Part shown: positions 16,364 to 24,602 of the stretch, in pieces
How the letters are laid out: the number at the start of each line of letters is the position of its first letter
Position numbering within the stretch: position 1 is the stretch's first letter
NCBI GenBank assembly: GCA_905235505.1
Contig: CAJOMJ010000009.1
Span: 1 to 54,226 of the forward strand
Reading direction: 5' to 3'
Origin: Paludibacteraceae bacterium
Lineage (GTDB): Bacteria > Bacteroidota > Bacteroidia > Bacteroidales > Paludibacteraceae
Length of the DNA stretch: 54,226 nt
Translations under genes and position numbers: made by a program
Notes under the pieces: model-generated
What the model was told of the DNA's origin: nothing
Database searches by the model: none
The model's input: the letters and a program-made list of their open reading frames with translations, nothing else

Positions 16364-17244
16364 TGGATAAGTTCAATGAATTGTTTGCACAGTACAACTG
16401 GCAGATGACCGATGAGGAAGTAAAACAGGAGGTACAAACCCTTCTCATTGCACATTTTGCAGAGAACAACACTCCAGAGGTATGGAAACAATGTCTGCAT
16501 CAGATAGACCTTACCACACTCAGCTGCGACGACACGGTGGAGAAAGTGGCAGGCATGGCAAACAAAGTAAACAACTTCAGCACTCACTTTCCTGACATAC
16601 CAAATGTAGCGGCAATATGCGTCTATCCCGCAATGGTTGCCACTGTAAAGAAGAACCTTAAGGAGAAAATAGGCATTGCTGCAGTCTCTGCAGGATTCCC
16701 CGCTTCACAGACATTCATCGAAGTAAAGGTAGCGGAGACTCTTCTTGCCATTCATGAGGGCGCAACGGAGATAGATGTAGTTATCTCTGTTGGCAAGTTC
16801 CTTGAAGGCAGATACGAGGAGGTGTTTGACGAACTCAGCGAACTTCGTGCGGCATGCAAGGCTCCCGTGCACATGAAAGTGATACTTGAGACAGGTGCCC
16901 TTGGCAGCGCAAAGAACATATACAACGCCTCACTTCTCGCCATGCAGGCAGGCGCAGACTTCATCAAGACAAGCACGGGCAAGATAGCCGTCAATGCTAC
17001 TCCTGAGGCAACTTATGTCATGTGCCGTGCGATAAAAGACTGGTATGAGAAGACAGGAGAGAAAGTAAGTTTCAAACCGGCAGGCGGTGTGAGCACAACT
17101 GAAGAGGCGGTGCAGCATTACACAATAGTGAAAGAAGTGCTGGGCGAAGACTGGCTCAACAACAAGAATTTCCGTTTTGGTGCAAGCCGTCTTGCCAACA
17201 ACCTGCTGACAAGCATAGCAGGCACAGAGGTGAAGTACTTCTAA
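16363..17244 (+). CDS. deoC: Deoxyribose-phosphate aldolase
   Basis: Cleaves 2-deoxyribose 5-phosphate to glyceraldehyde 3-phosphate and acetaldehyde in deoxynucleoside breakdown. 293 residues, in the size range of the longer bacterial DeoC. The Schiff-base Lys is Lys202 in DFIKTSTGK and the second catalytic Lys is Lys238 in FKPAGGVST. NFRFGASRLANNLL binds the phosphate. Start ATG 16363 overlaps the psd stop (TAATG), indicating coupled translation. A strong terminator follows 40 nt after the stop. Confidence 0.96.
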   Translation: MDKFNELFAQYNWQMTDEEVKQEVQTLLIAHFAENNTPEVWKQCLHQIDLTTLSCDDTVEKVAGMANKVNNFSTHFPDIPNVAAICVYPAMVATVKKNLKEKIGIAAVSAGFPASQTFIEVKVAETLLAIHEGATEIDVVISVGKFLEGRYEEVFDELSELRAACKAPVHMKVILETGALGSAKNIYNASLLAMQAGADFIKTSTGKIAVNATPEATYVMCRAIKDWYEKTGEKVSFKPAGGVSTTEEAVQHYTIVKEVLGEDWLNNKNFRFGASRLANNLLTSIAGTEVKYF

Positions 17245-17283
17245 AGAACAAAGAACAAAGACTGATGCGCCGGAAGATAAAAG

Positions 17284-17320
17284 AAAGCCTAAACAGCAAT
17301 ACTGTTTAGGCTTTTCTTTT
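17284..17320 (+). terminator. Intrinsic terminator of the pyrE-deoC unit
   Basis: A 13-bp perfect stem (AAAGCCTAAACAG at 17284-17296, partner 17302-17314) with 5-nt loop CAATA, followed by TTTTCTTTTT. Confidence 0.92.
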
Positions 17321-17382
17321 TAGGTTGAAACATATTGTCTTACGCCTCTACGGATGAATGTTTTATCTATACATATAACTAT

Positions 17383-18777
17383 TTAGTAGTTGACTTCTCT
17401 TGCGAGGCGAACAGGCAGACCGGTAGGTCTTATATTGGGGTCTGCCAAAGTATATACTTCTCCATCACCTCCGCTGTTTTTGGAACTGAACTCTATAATA
17501 CCGGCACCTTTTGCCCCATAAACCGTGCTTGTCCAATACTGACCATATATTCCTACATTATATTCTTTTAGATTGCGATATCCTGCATTCGGAAGGAACA
17601 ATATTCCATTTTCCGTCACTATATCTTCGTTATCCAAACTATAAGAAAAAGAAGTGTAGTTGTCAAAAGTCATACCACTAATGTACTCCCATCCGTCAGG
17701 AAAGACGAATAATCCCGGCACTCCATTGAAACTGCCAAGAGTTGTAACATTATGTTCGAATATGTAGTTCCAATCCATCGAACTCAGTGTAAACCACTTA
17801 TAGTTTTTGTTAGGACTGTTTTGAATCTTATCCGAGTTGTAAACGCCCCAGTCATACTCAGTGCCTTCGATATCTTCTTCACCTGTAGGACCATATTGTG
17901 CATCAGCAGCGAAGAGATAGGGGTAGCACTCATTGTAGCCGCTTGTGCCCCAACCGAAGAGGTCGATGTAGTTGTAGTTGGTTGCGGAGATATATTGGTT
18001 GTCGTCACCTATCACTGTGTACTGATGGTCGGCAAAGCGCCATATATTGCCTACAGAATATTGGAGGTTGCCCGGTGCAAACATCACTTTTCTGCCTTTG
18101 TCATCAATAGTGAATACGGGTGCGGGCTGACCTGCGCGGGTAATGTAGATGTAGGTTTTCTCATCGTCAGAGGTGGAAGTCTGGGGTTTGATAGTAACGA
18201 CAGCCTCGGTCGGGTCGTAGGTGGTAGAAGGAGCAGCATCGACAGTGAGAGTGATTTTTTTGTTGCCTTTCTCCACTCCGATATTGGATTTTACCCACGA
18301 AGCATTGGAGGAAACCGACCATTTAAGGTCAGCAGCGGCAGTCACCTGTACGTCGAAAGTTCCACCATCAGCAGGTGCCTGTATTTCGGAAACATCAACT
18401 TTGACAGGGGCATTAGGATTTTGGGAGGGTTTCTCTCCTGATTCGCCGGTACCTTCGCGCATGACAATAACCTGAACAAGATTATCTTCATCACGGAAAC
18501 GAATGATAGTACTTTGAGTAGTTGAATAAGGATTGGCATCTACGGTAACATTAACCTTACCGCTGCCGACACCCGATGTTTTGTCCATGTGAAGCCAGGT
18601 GCTGTCACACTCGGCAGTCCACTCATTGGTTTCAACGTCGGTAGTTACGGATACTGTGAACTCACCACCTTCGGCAGGCAGAGTCTTTGTGCCGGGAGTA
18701 ACAAGGATGGTGGAAGAGAAGTTGCATGCAGTCATCATGACAAGCATGAAAGCTGAAAATAAAATTGTTTTTCTCAT
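17383..18777 (-). CDS. BACON-domain lipoprotein with C-terminal FISUMP-like domain
   Basis: 464 residues; lipoprotein signal RKTILFSAFMLVMMTAC, Cys at 18. Two BACON domains follow (about 27-110 with LPAEGGEFTVSVTTDVETNEW, and 130-215 with APADGGTFDVQVTAAADLKW), the carbohydrate- or mucin-associated domains of gut Bacteroidetes. The C-terminal half (about 220-464) is a module common in Bacteroidales surface proteins: KVMFAPGNLQYS, WRFADHQY, DLFGWGTSGY, GILFLPNAGYR, WTST, GLPVRLARE. It resembles the FISUMP/sulfatase-modifying or lectin-like fold. A surface-exposed glycan- or host-binding protein is likely. It lies 25 nt downstream of the small ribbon-helix-helix gene. Confidence 0.85.
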   Translation of the reverse strand: MRKTILFSAFMLVMMTACNFSSTILVTPGTKTLPAEGGEFTVSVTTDVETNEWTAECDSTWLHMDKTSGVGSGKVNVTVDANPYSTTQSTIIRFRDEDNLVQVIVMREGTGESGEKPSQNPNAPVKVDVSEIQAPADGGTFDVQVTAAADLKWSVSSNASWVKSNIGVEKGNKKITLTVDAAPSTTYDPTEAVVTIKPQTSTSDDEKTYIYITRAGQPAPVFTIDDKGRKVMFAPGNLQYSVGNIWRFADHQYTVIGDDNQYISATNYNYIDLFGWGTSGYNECYPYLFAADAQYGPTGEEDIEGTEYDWGVYNSDKIQNSPNKNYKWFTLSSMDWNYIFEHNVTTLGSFNGVPGLFVFPDGWEYISGMTFDNYTSFSYSLDNEDIVTENGILFLPNAGYRNLKEYNVGIYGQYWTSTVYGAKGAGIIEFSSKNSGGDGEVYTLADPNIRPTGLPVRLAREVNY

Positions 18778-18802
18778 AAATGAATATATTTAATGGTTAG
18801 TA

Positions 18803-18973
18803 TTAATCGAATAATGTTGGTGAGTCGTTGTCAAACTTATGAAGTATATCTTTCATGAGTGTCTCACGCACGAACTTACTACGATTCTGAATGTTATACT
18901 TGCGGCAGTAGTTGTCAAGAGCGCGCTGTTCGCTGTCGTTTAGCATGACAGAAAGCCTATTACGCCTCGGCAT
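18803..18973 (-). CDS. Small ribbon-helix-helix DNA-binding protein
   Basis: 56 residues from ATG 18973 (MPRRNRLSVMLNDSEQRAL); a GTG at 19009 would add 12 basic residues but is less likely. RNRLSVML is the DNA-binding strand, NDSEQRALDNYCRKY and NRSKFVRETLMKDIL are the two helices of a ribbon-helix-helix dimer. Similar proteins ending in SPTLF(D/E) occur widely in Bacteroidales and remain uncharacterised. No toxin partner is adjacent; neighbours are a surface lipoprotein and an outer-membrane protein, which it may regulate. Confidence 0.78.
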   Translation of the reverse strand: MPRRNRLSVMLNDSEQRALDNYCRKYNIQNRSKFVRETLMKDILHKFDNDSPTLFD

Positions 18974-19038
18974 CTTCTTCTTTATGCGTATGTAGCGGGT
19001 AGAGTTCACAGGTTTGGGAAGTTACGATGTTCTACAGA

Positions 19039-19782
19039 TTAGAATTGTATTGCCACTTTGAGTCCTATGCGGCAGAAGTTCCTGACTTGTTCTGAAGTGT
19101 ATTGCTCTTCCTCAATAGTTTCCACAATGCCGCATTTCCCTTGTTGCAAGGCAAAGTCCACACCTGCGAACAATGCCGCTTTCTCCGACATCTGCCATCG
19201 CCAACCGGCATCGACAGATACTGCTACTCCACCCTTGTCAATTCCTTTGGGAGAGAACCCGTAGCCGATAGAGGCTCCAAGTGCAGGAGCATGCTTTGTC
19301 TGCATCAACGGGGCAGAGAAACGCACCTGAACAGGTATGAATGATAATGATTTGTCAGTCGTCTGTTGAGGGAAGACAAACACACCGGTATATCCTATTC
19401 CGCCACCTACAAATATATGTTTGTCAAACAGATTGCAAGCACCTACGTATATGTTCACAGCCATACCTCCGCCTGCATCCGAGTAGGGCACAAAGGCAGC
19501 ACCTCCGGCTACATGAAGTGAGACCCCCACTTTTTTCTTACTGACTGCACTACTTCCGGTATCCTCCTCACTAACCGCCACAATACCGTCTTCTATAGTT
19601 TCTATTTCCGAGAATGGATACTGAAACCGCTGCCCGTCAGCGTCTTTGATTACAAGCACCTGTTCGTTTTGGAACACTATTGTGCCTGTCAGCGTCTGAC
19701 CTGAGCGGAGAGTAATCCTCACATCCGCAAATACAGACATTGGGAGCAGCAAGGTGAGCAATATGTATAGCAGTTTCTTCAT
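19039..19782 (-). CDS. Outer-membrane beta-barrel-like protein
   Basis: 247 residues with signal peptide (KKLLYILLTLLLPMSVFA). Residues about 20-65 form a small SH3- or Sm-like domain (DVRITLRSGQTLTGTIVFQN, then YPFSEIETIEDG). The rest alternates short polar and hydrophobic beta strands (VGVSLHVAGGAAFVPYSDAG, FVGGGIGYTGVFVF, VAVSVDAGWRW) and ends in aromatic Phe (VAIQF), as is usual for barrel proteins inserted by BamA. I recognise the layout but not a specific function. It has its own promoter inside the end of the RNase R gene. Confidence 0.75.
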   Translation of the reverse strand: MKKLLYILLTLLLPMSVFADVRITLRSGQTLTGTIVFQNEQVLVIKDADGQRFQYPFSEIETIEDGIVAVSEEDTGSSAVSKKKVGVSLHVAGGAAFVPYSDAGGGMAVNIYVGACNLFDKHIFVGGGIGYTGVFVFPQQTTDKSLSFIPVQVRFSAPLMQTKHAPALGASIGYGFSPKGIDKGGVAVSVDAGWRWQMSEKAALFAGVDFALQQGKCGIVETIEEEQYTSEQVRNFCRIGLKVAIQF

Positions 19783-19792
19783 TATCAGGCTG

Positions 19793-19824
19793 CAAAGATA
19801 AAAAAAACCTTTTATTTATACAAG
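19793..19824 (-). promoter_or_regulatory. Promoter of the beta-barrel gene
   Basis: Minus strand: -33 TTG at about 19824-19822 (complement of CAAG 19821-19824), -7 TATCTTTG at 19800-19793, spacer 20 nt. It overlaps the 3' end of the upstream gene. Confidence 0.55.
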
Positions 19825-21582
19825 AACAAAGTTGAGTTGCTTCTTTTCGAGGTCGGCTTCTGTAAGTTTCACTCTCACTTTGTCGCCTAATCGGAACCGT
19901 CTGCCGGTATTCACACCATACATACACAGCGCATCTTCCTCATAGAAGAAAGTGTCGTCAAACTGTTCACTTACAGTTCTGACAGGCACAAGTCCTTCGC
20001 ACTTGTTTTCAGTTAGTTCCACAAAGAACCCGAAGTCTGTCACAGAACTGATGACAGCATCAAACTGCCTGCCTATATTGTCCTGCATGAACTCCACCTG
20101 CTTATACTTGACTGATGCGCGTTCAGCCAGAGCAGCCAGTTGTTCTTGTTCGGAGCAATGTTTGCATCGGTCTTCAAGTTCGCTTTCACTTACGGTACAC
20201 TTACCTTTCATATACTGCGTGAGCAGCCTGTGCACCATCATGTCCGGGTAGCGGCGTATAGGAGAAGTGAAGTGAGTGTAGTATGGAAAAGCGAGCCCGT
20301 AATGACCTATGTTTTTGGTGGAATACACCGCTTTTGCCATACTGCGGAGAGCAAGCATCTGTATCAAATCCTGTTCCGGCTTGCCCTGCACGTCGTGCAG
20401 CAGAGTGTTCATCTCATGAGCCGTATGTTTCTGAACGGACAGATCCAACCTATATCCGAAGTTATGCACAAACTTCTGCAGTTCGAGCAGTTTTTCCTGG
20501 TCAGGTACATCGTGAACACGATATACGAAGGTTGAGTTTCGCTTTTTGCCTATGTATTCAGCCACAGTACGGTTGGCAAGAAGCATAAACTCTTCTATCA
20601 GCTGGTTCGACTCCTTGTGTTCCCGGAAGAAGACAGAAAGCGGTTTGCCGTTTTCATCTACCTGAAATCCTACTTCGTCCTGCTGTATGTCTATCGCACC
20701 ATGTGCAAAGCGTTGCTCACGCAGTATTTGGGCAAGACCGTTGAGTGTGAGTATCTCCTTTGAGTAATCGCCCGAACCTGTTTCTATTATGTTCTGCACC
20801 TCATCATAGTTGAAGCGTCGGTTGCTGCGGATGACGGTTCGCTTGATGTTATACTTGAGTACATTGGCATCTGCGTCCATCTGGAAGATGACGGAGAAGC
20901 AGAGTTTGTCTTCGTCAGGTCGCAGCGAACATATACCGTTGCTTAGTTTCTCGGGCAGCATAGGAACAACCCTGTCAACTAAATAGACAGAGGTGCCGCG
21001 CGTATAAGCCTCATTGTCAAGCAGGGTGTCAGGGCGCACATAGTGTGTTACATCTGCAATGTGTACTCCCACTTCGTAGGTTATATCCGACGAGTCACCG
21101 GTTATCTCTCTGAATGACAGAGCATCGTCGAAATCTTTCGCATCGGCAGGGTCAATGGTGAAGGTTGTTATGTTGCGCATATCTTTTCTGCGCAGTATTT
21201 CTTGCTCAGTAATAGTGTCTTCTATTGCCTCGGCTTCGTCAACAACCTGCTGCGGGTACGAGTTAGGCAACCCGAACTCGGCAAGAATAGAGTTCATCTC
21301 TGTATCATTCTCTCCCGCACGACCTATCACGGAGATAATCTCGCCCTCCGGATAGTGTTTGTAGCGTTTCCATTCGGTAAGTCTGACGAGCACCTTGTCT
21401 CCGTCCATGGCCCTGCCGAGCAAGTGGTCAGGAATAAAGATGTCGCGCTTGAATTGCTTACGGTTAGGCACAACATATCCGCCCCGCCATGTGAGACTGA
21501 GAACTCCCACGTATTCTCTTTGCTCCGGAAGAAGATGGGAGGAAGAAGCAGTGGTACGCCTTTTATTGTCTTTTGGTTTCAT
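19816..21582 (-). CDS. RNase R/RNase II-family exoribonuclease, short form
   Basis: 588 residues. A 3'-5' hydrolytic exoribonuclease of RNA decay. The catalytic block IDPADAKDFDDALS carries Asp144, 147, 150, 152 and 153; RGTSVYLVDRVVPMLPEKLSNGICSL, AMAKAVYST-type helices and HFTSPIRRYPDMMVHR are conserved RNB motifs. One cold-shock domain (about 25-90) and a C-terminal S1 domain (about 500-587) are present. Full-length Bacteroidota RNase R is about 700-plus residues; the N-terminal helix-turn-helix and first cold-shock domain are missing here. The start overlaps the DEAD-box gene stop by 20 nt, so no room remains for them in this frame. The two genes form a likely RNA-turnover unit. Confidence 0.88.
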   Translation of the reverse strand: MKPKDNKRRTTASSSHLLPEQREYVGVLSLTWRGGYVVPNRKQFKRDIFIPDHLLGRAMDGDKVLVRLTEWKRYKHYPEGEIISVIGRAGENDTEMNSILAEFGLPNSYPQQVVDEAEAIEDTITEQEILRRKDMRNITTFTIDPADAKDFDDALSFREITGDSSDITYEVGVHIADVTHYVRPDTLLDNEAYTRGTSVYLVDRVVPMLPEKLSNGICSLRPDEDKLCFSVIFQMDADANVLKYNIKRTVIRSNRRFNYDEVQNIIETGSGDYSKEILTLNGLAQILREQRFAHGAIDIQQDEVGFQVDENGKPLSVFFREHKESNQLIEEFMLLANRTVAEYIGKKRNSTFVYRVHDVPDQEKLLELQKFVHNFGYRLDLSVQKHTAHEMNTLLHDVQGKPEQDLIQMLALRSMAKAVYSTKNIGHYGLAFPYYTHFTSPIRRYPDMMVHRLLTQYMKGKCTVSESELEDRCKHCSEQEQLAALAERASVKYKQVEFMQDNIGRQFDAVISSVTDFGFFVELTENKCEGLVPVRTVSEQFDDTFFYEEDALCMYGVNTGRRFRLGDKVRVKLTEADLEKKQLNFVLV

Positions 21583-22819
21583 TGCGGTGATTCTTATGAT
21601 TGCCTTCTGCCTGTTTGCCGGACTTGGCCTTATGTTTGTGCCACTTCCGTTTCTTCTCTGCGGGTTTAGGGTTATATTCAGGTGCTTCGCCCAACTCTTG
21701 AGGCATAGGCATGCGCTCTATTTCCTTATTCAGGAATTTCTCTATCTTGGCGAAGTAGAGTTGGTCTTTCTCGCTGACCAGAGTTATCGCCTCGCCGCTG
21801 TTTTCTGCTCGTGCTGTACGCCCTATACGGTGCACATAGTCCTCCGCGTCACGAGGTACATCATAGTTGATTACCAACGGTATATCGTCCACATCTATCC
21901 CTCGTGCCACTATGTCGGTAGCTACCAGCACATCTACCTTGCCGTTGCGAAAGTCAAGCATCACCTGTTCCCGCTCTTGCTGGGTGAGGTCGGAATGCAT
22001 CTGCCGCGCCTCCATACCTTTGCGTCGAAGAGCCATGAAAATATCTTTTACGTTAGCCTTCTTACCTACGAAAAGCAGAACCTTCTTCAGTTGCTTTTGC
22101 TTCAGAAGGTTTATGACGAAAGGCAGTTTCTGGGCTTCATAGCAGATGAGTGCCTGCTGGTGTATTGTCTCGGGCGGGCGTGAGATGGCGATGTTCACTT
22201 CTACCGGATTGTGCATGAAACCCTTTGCCAGCCTGCGCAGTTCCTGGGGCATAGTGGCGGAGAACATGATGGTTTGCCGCTGCTTTGGCAGTTGGTTCAC
22301 TATCTTGAGAATATCATCGAAGAAGCCCATGTCAAGCATACGGTCAGCCTCATCAAGGATGAAGTATTTGACAGCGGAGAAATCTATTTTATACACATTC
22401 ATGTGTGACAGCAGCCGTCCGGGAGTGGCAATAACCACATCGGCACCACGAGTGAGCCCCCGCTTCTGCACATCCCAGATATTGCCATCGCTACCACCAT
22501 ATACCGCCACCGAGGAGAATGGCGAATAGAAAGAAAATCCCTCCATCTGTTGGTCTATCTGCTGTGCCAGTTCGCGCGTGGGAGCCATGATGATGGCATT
22601 GATACGGTCCGGGTCGTGGTTGTCGGTGGCAAGATTGTTGAGCAGCGGGAGTATATATGCAGCAGTTTTGCCTGTGCCGGTCTGCGCACAAGATATGACA
22701 TCTTTGCCCTCAAGAATCACAGGTATGGAAGCCTCCTGAACGGGGGTACATTCGTCAAAATGCATATCCCATAGTGCGTCAAGGATATTGTCTGTCAGTG
22801 GTAACTCGTCAAAATACAT
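21563..22819 (-). CDS. DEAD-box RNA helicase (RhlE/DeaD type)
   Basis: 418 residues. Unwinds RNA in an ATP-dependent way in ribosome assembly and mRNA decay. Motifs in order: Q motif region FDECTPVQEASIPVIL; Walker A AQTGTGKTAAYILP; PTRELAQQID; TPGRLLSH; DEADRMLDMGFFDD; FSATMP; LVATDIVARGIDVDDIPLVINYDVP; YVHRIGRTAR. The basic tail (PAEKKRKWHKHKAKSGKQ) is typical of RhlE-like proteins. A leader of about 100 nt separates promoter and start, as often in cold-induced helicase genes. Followed without a gap by the RNase R gene, with which it probably works on structured RNA. Confidence 0.94.
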   Translation of the reverse strand: MYFDELPLTDNILDALWDMHFDECTPVQEASIPVILEGKDVISCAQTGTGKTAAYILPLLNNLATDNHDPDRINAIIMAPTRELAQQIDQQMEGFSFYSPFSSVAVYGGSDGNIWDVQKRGLTRGADVVIATPGRLLSHMNVYKIDFSAVKYFILDEADRMLDMGFFDDILKIVNQLPKQRQTIMFSATMPQELRRLAKGFMHNPVEVNIAISRPPETIHQQALICYEAQKLPFVINLLKQKQLKKVLLFVGKKANVKDIFMALRRKGMEARQMHSDLTQQEREQVMLDFRNGKVDVLVATDIVARGIDVDDIPLVINYDVPRDAEDYVHRIGRTARAENSGEAITLVSEKDQLYFAKIEKFLNKEIERMPMPQELGEAPEYNPKPAEKKRKWHKHKAKSGKQAEGNHKNHRNETKRQ

Positions 22820-22926
22820 TGGAATACAAATATGATAAGAACGTTACTTTGTGTTGAAATAAGAGACACGCATACTATGTTGTTACATGCAACATCTCTG
22901 TACGAAACTGTCTCATTTCCTGCCTG

Positions 22927-22958
22927 CAAAGATACTGCTTTATCTGCAGATATGCAAA
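22927..22958 (-). promoter_or_regulatory. DEAD-box/RNase R operon promoter
   Basis: Minus strand: -33 TTTG at 22958-22955, -7 TATCTTTG at 22934-22927, spacer 20 nt. Leader about 100 nt to ATG 22819. Confidence 0.65.
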
Positions 22959-23044
22959 TATTGCTGGTCTGCGTGCACAATCAAGTGAGATATTGTCCAT
23001 AGCGGATTCAACTTGTTCTATCTCCCTGTTATGCACCAAACAAC

Positions 23045-23076
23045 ACTGACTCTCAACATCTTTGCCGAGAGTCAGT
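23045..23076 (-). terminator. Terminator hairpin after efp
   Basis: A 10-bp perfect stem (ACTGACTCTC and GAGAGTCAGT) with a 12-nt loop, followed on the minus strand by GTTGTTTGG. It begins about 43 nt after the efp stop. Outside it, 22820-23118 holds only the helicase promoter and leader. Confidence 0.6.
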
Positions 23077-23118
23077 ATTATTTGCTGTTTCCAAAGTCAA
23101 TAGGAAATGAGAGCCTGC

Positions 23119-23685
23119 TTATGCTTTTACGCGCTCGCAGTAGCTACCGTCACGTGTATCAACACGCACAATCTCACCCTCATTGATGAACAGAGGCACA
23201 CGGATTTCAGCACCTGTCTCAAGTTTGGCAGGTTTCAGCGTGTTGGTAGCTGTATCGCCTTTCAGACCGGGCTCGGTATAGACAATCTGCAGTTCTACCT
23301 TGGTGGGGAGTTCTGCAAACAATACGGTGTCAGTAGATGCATCGCTTACCACGTCGCATATCATACCTTCTTTAAGGTAGTCAACACCCGTAATCAGGTC
23401 ATGAGCAATAGGAATCTGCTCATAGGTCTCTTGGTTCATGAAGATATAATCCACACCCTCCTGATAGAGATATTGGTATGGGCGGCGCTCTACACGCACG
23501 TCCTCAAGTTTCTCTCCGATATTGAAGCGGCGCTCAATTACACGTCCATCAACAACATCTTTGAACTTTACTCGCATGATTGTGTTTCCCTTGCCGGGTT
23601 TTACATGCAGAAACTCTATTACAAAATACAAACGGCCGTCCATTCGGATACAAACACCGTTCTTGATGTCTTGGGAGTTAATCAT
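23119..23685 (-). CDS. efp: Elongation factor P
   Basis: Relieves ribosome stalling at proline runs. 188 residues, the normal length, with the three-barrel EF-P/eIF5A fold. The tip Lys of domain I is Lys32 in KPGKGNT, the site modified in many bacteria. C-terminal GAEIRVPLFINEGEIVRVDTRDGSYCERVKA is the conserved third OB domain. Monocistronic, with its own promoter and terminator. Confidence 0.97.
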   Translation of the reverse strand: MINSQDIKNGVCIRMDGRLYFVIEFLHVKPGKGNTIMRVKFKDVVDGRVIERRFNIGEKLEDVRVERRPYQYLYQEGVDYIFMNQETYEQIPIAHDLITGVDYLKEGMICDVVSDASTDTVLFAELPTKVELQIVYTEPGLKGDTATNTLKPAKLETGAEIRVPLFINEGEIVRVDTRDGSYCERVKA

Positions 23686-23760
23686 AAATTTAATATTTTA
23701 ATAATTTATCACTTTACTTATAGAATACACCTGATGAGGAAATTTATATTTTCCACGCTG

Positions 23761-23792
23761 CAAAGATAATATATTTTCCTCAATCTCACAAA
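23761..23792 (-). promoter_or_regulatory. efp promoter
   Basis: Minus strand: -33 TTTG at 23792-23789, -7 TATCTTTG at 23768-23761, spacer 20 nt. Confidence 0.65.
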
Positions 23793-23818
23793 TACCTGAA
23801 TGTCATTAACAATTCATA

Positions 23819-23850
23819 TTTGCATAATTATGCAGAAATGAGTAACTTTG
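23819..23850 (+). promoter_or_regulatory. marC operon promoter
   Basis: -33 TTTG at 23819-23822, -7 TAACTTTG at 23843-23850, spacer 20 nt. Divergent from the efp promoter. Confidence 0.65.
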
Positions 23851-23909
23851 CACCCTGAAAAGTCCTCTCAATAATAGGGAATAACCGTAACAATACTATA
23901 TATCACATT

Positions 23910-24602
23910 ATGAACTGGATTTATTTTATGCAGATAGCAAGTGCCTTCATTATGCTCTTTGCTATTATTGACCCGCTTGGCAGTATTCCTATAGTTCTCA
24001 ATCTTGAGAAGAAAGGCGACCGTGTGAATGCATGGAAAGTGACTTTTGCCACTTTCGTTCTTATGCTTGCTTTTTTGTTTGCAGGCGAGTGGATGCTGCG
24101 CTTGTTTCATATTGACATAGAGTCGTTTGCAGTAGCAGGTGCCTTCGTCATTTTCCTTATGGCGATAGAGATGGTGTGCGATGTGGAGATATTCAAGAAC
24201 AATGGTCCGCAGGGTTCGAGTTCTATAGTACCTCTCGCTTTCCCGTTGTTTGCAGGTCCGGGAGTGATGACCGCCTTGCTGACCCTTCGTGCGGAGTATG
24301 CTTCATGGGTGATTGTCGTGGCACTTATGTTCAACATGATAGCTGTATGGCTCGTATGTCATTCTACAAAATTTATACAACGCATATTAGGAGAAAGCGG
24401 CATATACATTATCCGCAAGTTCTTCGGTATTATAGTGATGGCTATAGCAGTTAAGTTATTCTCGTCCAATATTATGATAGCGGTTCATAAGTTCCGTAAT
24501 AATGAAACTGGTCCGGTTGCCGTCACCATAGTGCAACAGGATTCCACTCACATGGTACTGTATCTTGACAACAAACCCGACTCACTCAACACACTCAAAT
24601 GA
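23910..24602 (+). CDS. MarC-family integral membrane protein
   Basis: 230 residues with about six transmembrane helices (for example ASAFIMLFAIIDPLGSIPIV, VTFATFVLMLAFLFAGEWML, AGAFVIFLMAIEMV, ASWVIVVALMFNMIAVWLV, IIVMAIAVKLFSSNIMIAV). FAIIDPLGSIPI and LAFPLFAGPGVMT are MarC/YchE family signatures. The substrate of the family is not known; early links to antibiotic resistance were not upheld. A 40-residue hydrophilic tail with HMVLYLDNKPDS is unusual. Its stop overlaps the next gene (ATGA). Confidence 0.93.
   Translation: MNWIYFMQIASAFIMLFAIIDPLGSIPIVLNLEKKGDRVNAWKVTFATFVLMLAFLFAGEWMLRLFHIDIESFAVAGAFVIFLMAIEMVCDVEIFKNNGPQGSSSIVPLAFPLFAGPGVMTALLTLRAEYASWVIVVALMFNMIAVWLVCHSTKFIQRILGESGIYIIRKFFGIIVMAIAVKLFSSNIMIAVHKFRNNETGPVAVTIVQQDSTHMVLYLDNKPDSLNTLK

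Noticed and set aside
15419..16587. Long minus-strand frames opposite psd
   Set aside because: Psd and its neighbours have clear family motifs; the opposite frames are shadows.
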